DNA from: Paenibacillus gyeongsangnamensis
GTDB taxonomy: Bacteria; Bacillota; Bacilli; Paenibacillales; NBRC-103111
Direction: 5' to 3'
DNA: 64,000 nt
Assembly: GCF_027533625.1 (NCBI RefSeq)
Contig: NZ_JAQAGZ010000008.1
Span: 186,001 to 250,000, forward strand
Shown here: positions 60,992 to 64,000 of the stretch, piece after piece
Layout: every line of letters starts with the position of its first letter
How positions within the stretch are numbered: the first letter of the stretch is position 1
Position numbers and translations under genes: made by a program
The notes under the pieces: generated by a model
What the model was told of the DNA's origin: nothing
Database searches by the model: none
The model's input: only the letters and a program-made list of their open reading frames with translations

Positions 60992-61869
60992 TCCGTCCGC
61001 ATCCAATCCCGCAGCTCCGTCAGCATCTCGAGATAATCCGGAACTTCATAGCCGAGATCGGTTCGGGTGCTGGCGAGCGTGCGATCGAGTACGATGGTTT
61101 CATCCGGCTGAATGATGACGTCTTGTTTGTCAAATACTTGCCGGAACAGCTGAAGCAGCTCGCATTTGCTAACCGTGCGCGGAGCGGTAAGATGAACGAG
61201 CCCGCTGAGCTTCGGCCCCCGCTCGATAGCCAGATGAATGAACTTGGCCAGCTCCAGCGTCGTAACGCCGTTCCATGGCACCCGAACGAAGCCTTTAATG
61301 ACTCCCTGCTGCTTAAGGAACCAACCCAGAAGACCGATGCCGTTCGGGCGGATTTCCGGTCCGACGATCGACGTGCGTATCGTCAGATGAGGCGCCCTTA
61401 CCACCTCGCCAAGCGTCTTGGTCTTCGCATAGACCGAAGTGCCGTCGGGGACATGCCGTTCTTCATAACGGCCTTTCTCCCCGGAGAACACGCAATCGGT
61501 GCTGATATGAATGAGCCGGCCGCCCGTTCTTTCGGCGAGCCCGGCCAGTTGATGCGGAAGAATGCTATTGATGCGATAAGCCATGATTTCATTTTGCCGT
61601 GCATAATCGTTCAAAATCCCGACGCAGTTCACAATGACGTCCGGCCGTATCGATACGACCAGCTCCTCCACCATGACGGCATCCAGTGCGTCCAGGCGCA
61701 GTGCCGCACCGTAACGGTGAGGCCTGACCCCCGGTTCCTCCATTCCCGGATCGAGCCTCATATCCCGCTCCCGGATCGTATAATACACGTCGTAGGAAGT
61801 GCACGCAGCCAAATACTTTAACAGCATATGACCGGCCATTCCGCTGCCGCCGATCACCAGTACCCTCAT
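60988..61869 (-). CDS. RmlD-like nucleotide-sugar 4-reductase
   Basis: A 293-residue SDR of the RmlD family: VLVIGGSGMAGHMLLKYLAA, VIVNCVGILNDYARQNEIMA with the usual NxxG-type stretch, HISTDCVFSGEKGRYEERH, and Tyr-x3-Lys in VYAKTKTLGE. It lies between a CapE/FnlA-type dehydratase and a WecB-type epimerase and overlaps the former by four bases. In that setting RmlD-like proteins such as WbvR reduce the 4-keto sugar in UDP-L-QuiNAc synthesis. CapF/FnlB of the L-FucNAc route has an extra cupin domain that is missing here. Confidence 0.85.
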   Translation of the reverse strand: MRVLVIGGSGMAGHMLLKYLAACTSYDVYYTIRERDMRLDPGMEEPGVRPHRYGAALRLDALDAVMVEELVVSIRPDVIVNCVGILNDYARQNEIMAYRINSILPHQLAGLAERTGGRLIHISTDCVFSGEKGRYEERHVPDGTSVYAKTKTLGEVVRAPHLTIRTSIVGPEIRPNGIGLLGWFLKQQGVIKGFVRVPWNGVTTLELAKFIHLAIERGPKLSGLVHLTAPRTVSKCELLQLFRQVFDKQDVIIQPDETIVLDRTLASTRTDLGYEVPDYLEMLTELRDWMRTE

Positions 61870-62852
61870 GACAAGAACCCGCCTTTCGCAAGCATCTCGC
61901 GTATATCGTCCTTCGTCATGAGCGAATACGCGGATGTATATTCGTCGCCTTTTACTTTTGCGCAGGAAGCGTACCGTGCCTTTAACCCCGGAATTTCGAC
62001 CGTCGGCAAAATAACGAGATAATCGTCATCAAATACGACCGTATTCTGAGCTTCGTATTCGGAGTAAAGAATTTCATGGATTTTTTCCCCGGGACGAACA
62101 CCCAGCTCCACAACCTCAACCTGCTTTTTCCCCATATGCTCCATCAGCACTTCCGCCAGATCCATGATTTTGCAGGTCGGCATTTTCATGACGAAGATTT
62201 CGCCGCCCTTTCCTTCCGCCGTTGCCTTGAGCAGCAGCGTAATCGCCTCGTGCTGTGTGAGAAAAAACCGGGTCATGTCTTTATGCGTAATGCCGATCTG
62301 GCCTTTCTCCCCGATTTGCTGCTTAAATAAATGAATGACGCTCCCGTTGGTCCCGAGTACATTGCCGCCCCGCACACATACGAAATCCGTTTGAGTCTCG
62401 AGCAGGTTGGCGTAAATGATCAGCTTCTCGCCGATGGCTTTCGTCATTCCGTAGAAGTTGGAAGGATTCGCCGCTTTGTCGGTGGAGATGTTGATGACCT
62501 TCTTCACGTTATTGTCAATCGCTGCCTCGATGACGTTTTGCGTACCGATCACGTTCGTTTTAAGCGCCTCGTACGGCTGGTCCTCGCATACGGGCACATG
62601 CTTGAGAGCGGCGAGATGGAACAAATAATCCACTCCCCGGCACGCCTTCGTAAGCGCAATCTTGTCCCGGACGTCCCCAATGCAAAAATGAAGTCTGGGA
62701 TCCTCAAACGCCCGCTTCATTGCGACTTGGCTCGATTCGTTCCGTGAATAGATGATGATTTCCTTCGGATCGCGCTCCATGAGCTGCGAAACCAGCTCCG
62801 TGCCCCAGGAACCGGTCCCCCCCGTCACTAATATAGTGCTGCCTTTGAACAT
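61866..62852 (-). CDS. UDP-GlcNAc 4,6-dehydratase / 5-epimerase (CapE/FnlA/WbvB type)
   Basis: A 328-residue enzyme that turns UDP-GlcNAc into a UDP-4-keto-6-deoxy-L-sugar. It has the nucleotide loop ILVTGGTGSWGTELVSQL, YLFHLAALKHVPVCEDQPYE, the ISTDKAANPSNFYGMTKAIG segment in which the tyrosine is replaced by a methionine as in this inverting subfamily, and VRGGNVLGTNGSVIHLF. GGGAGGTC precedes the ATG, and the next gene overlaps by four bases. Confidence 0.9.
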   Translation of the reverse strand: MFKGSTILVTGGTGSWGTELVSQLMERDPKEIIIYSRNESSQVAMKRAFEDPRLHFCIGDVRDKIALTKACRGVDYLFHLAALKHVPVCEDQPYEALKTNVIGTQNVIEAAIDNNVKKVINISTDKAANPSNFYGMTKAIGEKLIIYANLLETQTDFVCVRGGNVLGTNGSVIHLFKQQIGEKGQIGITHKDMTRFFLTQHEAITLLLKATAEGKGGEIFVMKMPTCKIMDLAEVLMEHMGKKQVEVVELGVRPGEKIHEILYSEYEAQNTVVFDDDYLVILPTVEIPGLKARYASCAKVKGDEYTSAYSLMTKDDIREMLAKGGFLS

Positions 62853-62854
62853 GT

Positions 62855-63937
62855 TTATTGACCTCCCAGCAAAAATTTAACGACCTTGCTCGACACATCC
62901 GCATCCAAATAGCCTTGCGGCATGGCCCAATCCGTTTGCATATTCACCATAAGCTTGACGGCATCCGCGATTTGTCCCGCCTTCAGTCCCGTGATGACGT
63001 TGCTGCCGCAGTCTACCGTTTCCGGGCGTTCAGTCGTGTTACGCATCGTTACCGTAGGAACATGGAAAATGCAGCATTCCTCCTGTACCGTACCGCTGTC
63101 GGTCATGACGCACAGGGCATGGCGTTCCAGCTTAACGAAATCAAAGAACCCGAACGGTTCGTGAAATTCCACTAATGGATGCATCCGGAGCTCGCCGATT
63201 TTTTCGATTCGGGACCGGGTTCGAGGATGCATGCTGCAGATCATCCGGTAACCGAAGGCCTCGGCTACCTGGTTCAAACCGCCCAGAATCTCGCGCAGAT
63301 GAACCGGATCGTCTACATTTTCGGCGCGGTGAGCGGTCACAAGAAAATACGATTTAGGCGACAGATTTAACGTTTCAAAGATACGGCTTTCATCTATGCT
63401 GGAAGCATACGCCTGAAGCACTTCATAAATCGGATTGCCGGAGACGACGATCCGGTTGCTCGGTACGCCTTCTTTAAGCAAATGCTGCTTGCTCTGGGGC
63501 GTGTAAGGCATATTGATCGAAGAAACCGCATCGATGACCTTGCGGTTTTTCTCCTCCGGTACCGTGAGGTCGAAGCAGCGGTTGCCCGCTTCCATATGGA
63601 TGACGGGGATCCCCATCCGCTCGGCCACAATCGCGCAAAGCGCGCTGTTCGTATCGCCGAGCAGCAGTACTTTATCCGGCCGCTCGCGGAGAAGAATCTT
63701 CTCAACTTCTCCGAACATGGTTGAAAGCTGCGCCCCAAGCGACTGCTGCCTGTGCCGCAGGATGTAATCCGGCGCGCGAAGTCCCATCTCTTGAAAAAAA
63801 ATATCGCTCAGGCTATGCGTGAAGTTTTGCCCCGTATGCACAAGGATATGCTTCTCCGCCAACTTGTCGAGCTTCTGAATGATCAGGCTGAGCCGGATGA
63901 TTTCCGGCCTCGTGCCGAGAATCGTTACAATCTTCAT
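62855..63937 (-). CDS. UDP-HexNAc 2-epimerase (WecB/CapG/WbvD type)
   Basis: A 360-residue non-hydrolysing epimerase: IVTILGTRPEIIRLSLIIQK, ILVHTGQNFTHSLSDIFF, VLLLGDTNSALCAIVAERMG, IPVIHMEAGNRCFDLTVPEE, TAHRAENVDDPVHL, and the C-terminal MTDSGTVQEECCIFHVPTVT. It inverts C2 of a UDP-N-acetyl-L-hexosamine, the last step after the dehydratase and reductase beside it. ATG 63937 is used because AAGAGG lies nine bases before it. The last 63 bases of the window hold only possible ends of an upstream gene. Confidence 0.93.
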   Translation of the reverse strand: MKIVTILGTRPEIIRLSLIIQKLDKLAEKHILVHTGQNFTHSLSDIFFQEMGLRAPDYILRHRQQSLGAQLSTMFGEVEKILLRERPDKVLLLGDTNSALCAIVAERMGIPVIHMEAGNRCFDLTVPEEKNRKVIDAVSSINMPYTPQSKQHLLKEGVPSNRIVVSGNPIYEVLQAYASSIDESRIFETLNLSPKSYFLVTAHRAENVDDPVHLREILGGLNQVAEAFGYRMICSMHPRTRSRIEKIGELRMHPLVEFHEPFGFFDFVKLERHALCVMTDSGTVQEECCIFHVPTVTMRNTTERPETVDCGSNVITGLKAGQIADAVKLMVNMQTDWAMPQGYLDADVSSKVVKFLLGGQ

Positions 63938-64000
63938 TCCATTCACCCTCTTATGAAATGGCCGGCTGACGCCGGCGATTACCCTGCTCTTCGTTTTGGC

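Noticed and set aside
63947-64000. Possible gene end upstream of the 2-epimerase
   Set aside because: Two frames end here on the minus strand, but 50 bases are too few to choose between them or recognise a product.

Overview
The window reads as a chromosome segment of a spore-forming, moderately GC-rich Firmicute, most likely Paenibacillus or a close relative. The basis is a GerE regulator, CgeB-type spore proteins, SigK-like promoters, GlpP-type glycerol control, a FapR-type operator and strong AGGAGG ribosome sites. There are no rRNA or tRNA genes.

Left part (1-14.5 kb), ordinary core genes: two tandem DGQHR/DndB-like proteins, a YqjF-like protein, the glycerol locus (glpK, glpD, glpP) with a leader attenuator, an FdhF/YdeP-type molybdoenzyme, a frameshifted DUF2294 gene, a polysaccharide deacetylase, a membrane protein, an alpha/beta hydrolase and a catalase. 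A structured repeat present in two diverged tandem copies lies at 9.2-9.46 kb, and a partial third copy lies at 36.75 kb.

Middle part (14.8-35.0 kb), an AT-richer integrated element of about 20.2 kb inserted at the start codon of gerE. Its ends are a 15-bp direct repeat. A tyrosine integrase lies at the right end and an excisionase-like gene at the left end, and a TTGCATCAA-type arm motif occurs inside both ends. Insertion leaves the strong gerE ribosome site on the far side of the element, so precise excision would rebuild gerE. The cargo centres on potassium: kdpF-A-B-C, a double-headed KdpD without a kinase domain, a TrkA-N-like protein, a KimA-type importer and the ruin of a second kimA. 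Three c-di-AMP (ydaO-type) riboswitches sit within 1.1 kb: two in tandem read toward kdp and one diverges toward a run of unknown genes before kimA. The right half has a decayed insertion sequence in the kimA stop codon, an HNH-like gene, remnants of amt and of a Crp-like gene, a Gp49-like phage gene and a phosphatidylserine synthase.

Right part (35-42.3 kb), core genes again: MscL with an added zinc ribbon, a CAP-domain protein, a YcnI copper protein, an operon joining a DUF5939-type nucleotide cyclase to a NarL-type two-component system, and a FabH under a nearly perfect FapR operator.

Far right (42.8-64 kb), a large locus that looks devoted to the spore surface: small helical proteins, many glycosyltransferases (GT2, GT4, two CgeB-like), a methyltransferase, and enzymes that would make a UDP-N-acetyl-6-deoxy-L-hexosamine. 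With them are several small proteins without signal peptides (three are clear paralogues), a six-Asp-box beta-propeller, and a protein of 16 HAEG-type 14-residue repeats ending in a peptidase G2 domain. Several genes have SigK-like promoters. In Bacillus, GerE acts with SigK on late coat genes, so the element in gerE and this locus may be functionally linked; that link is inference.
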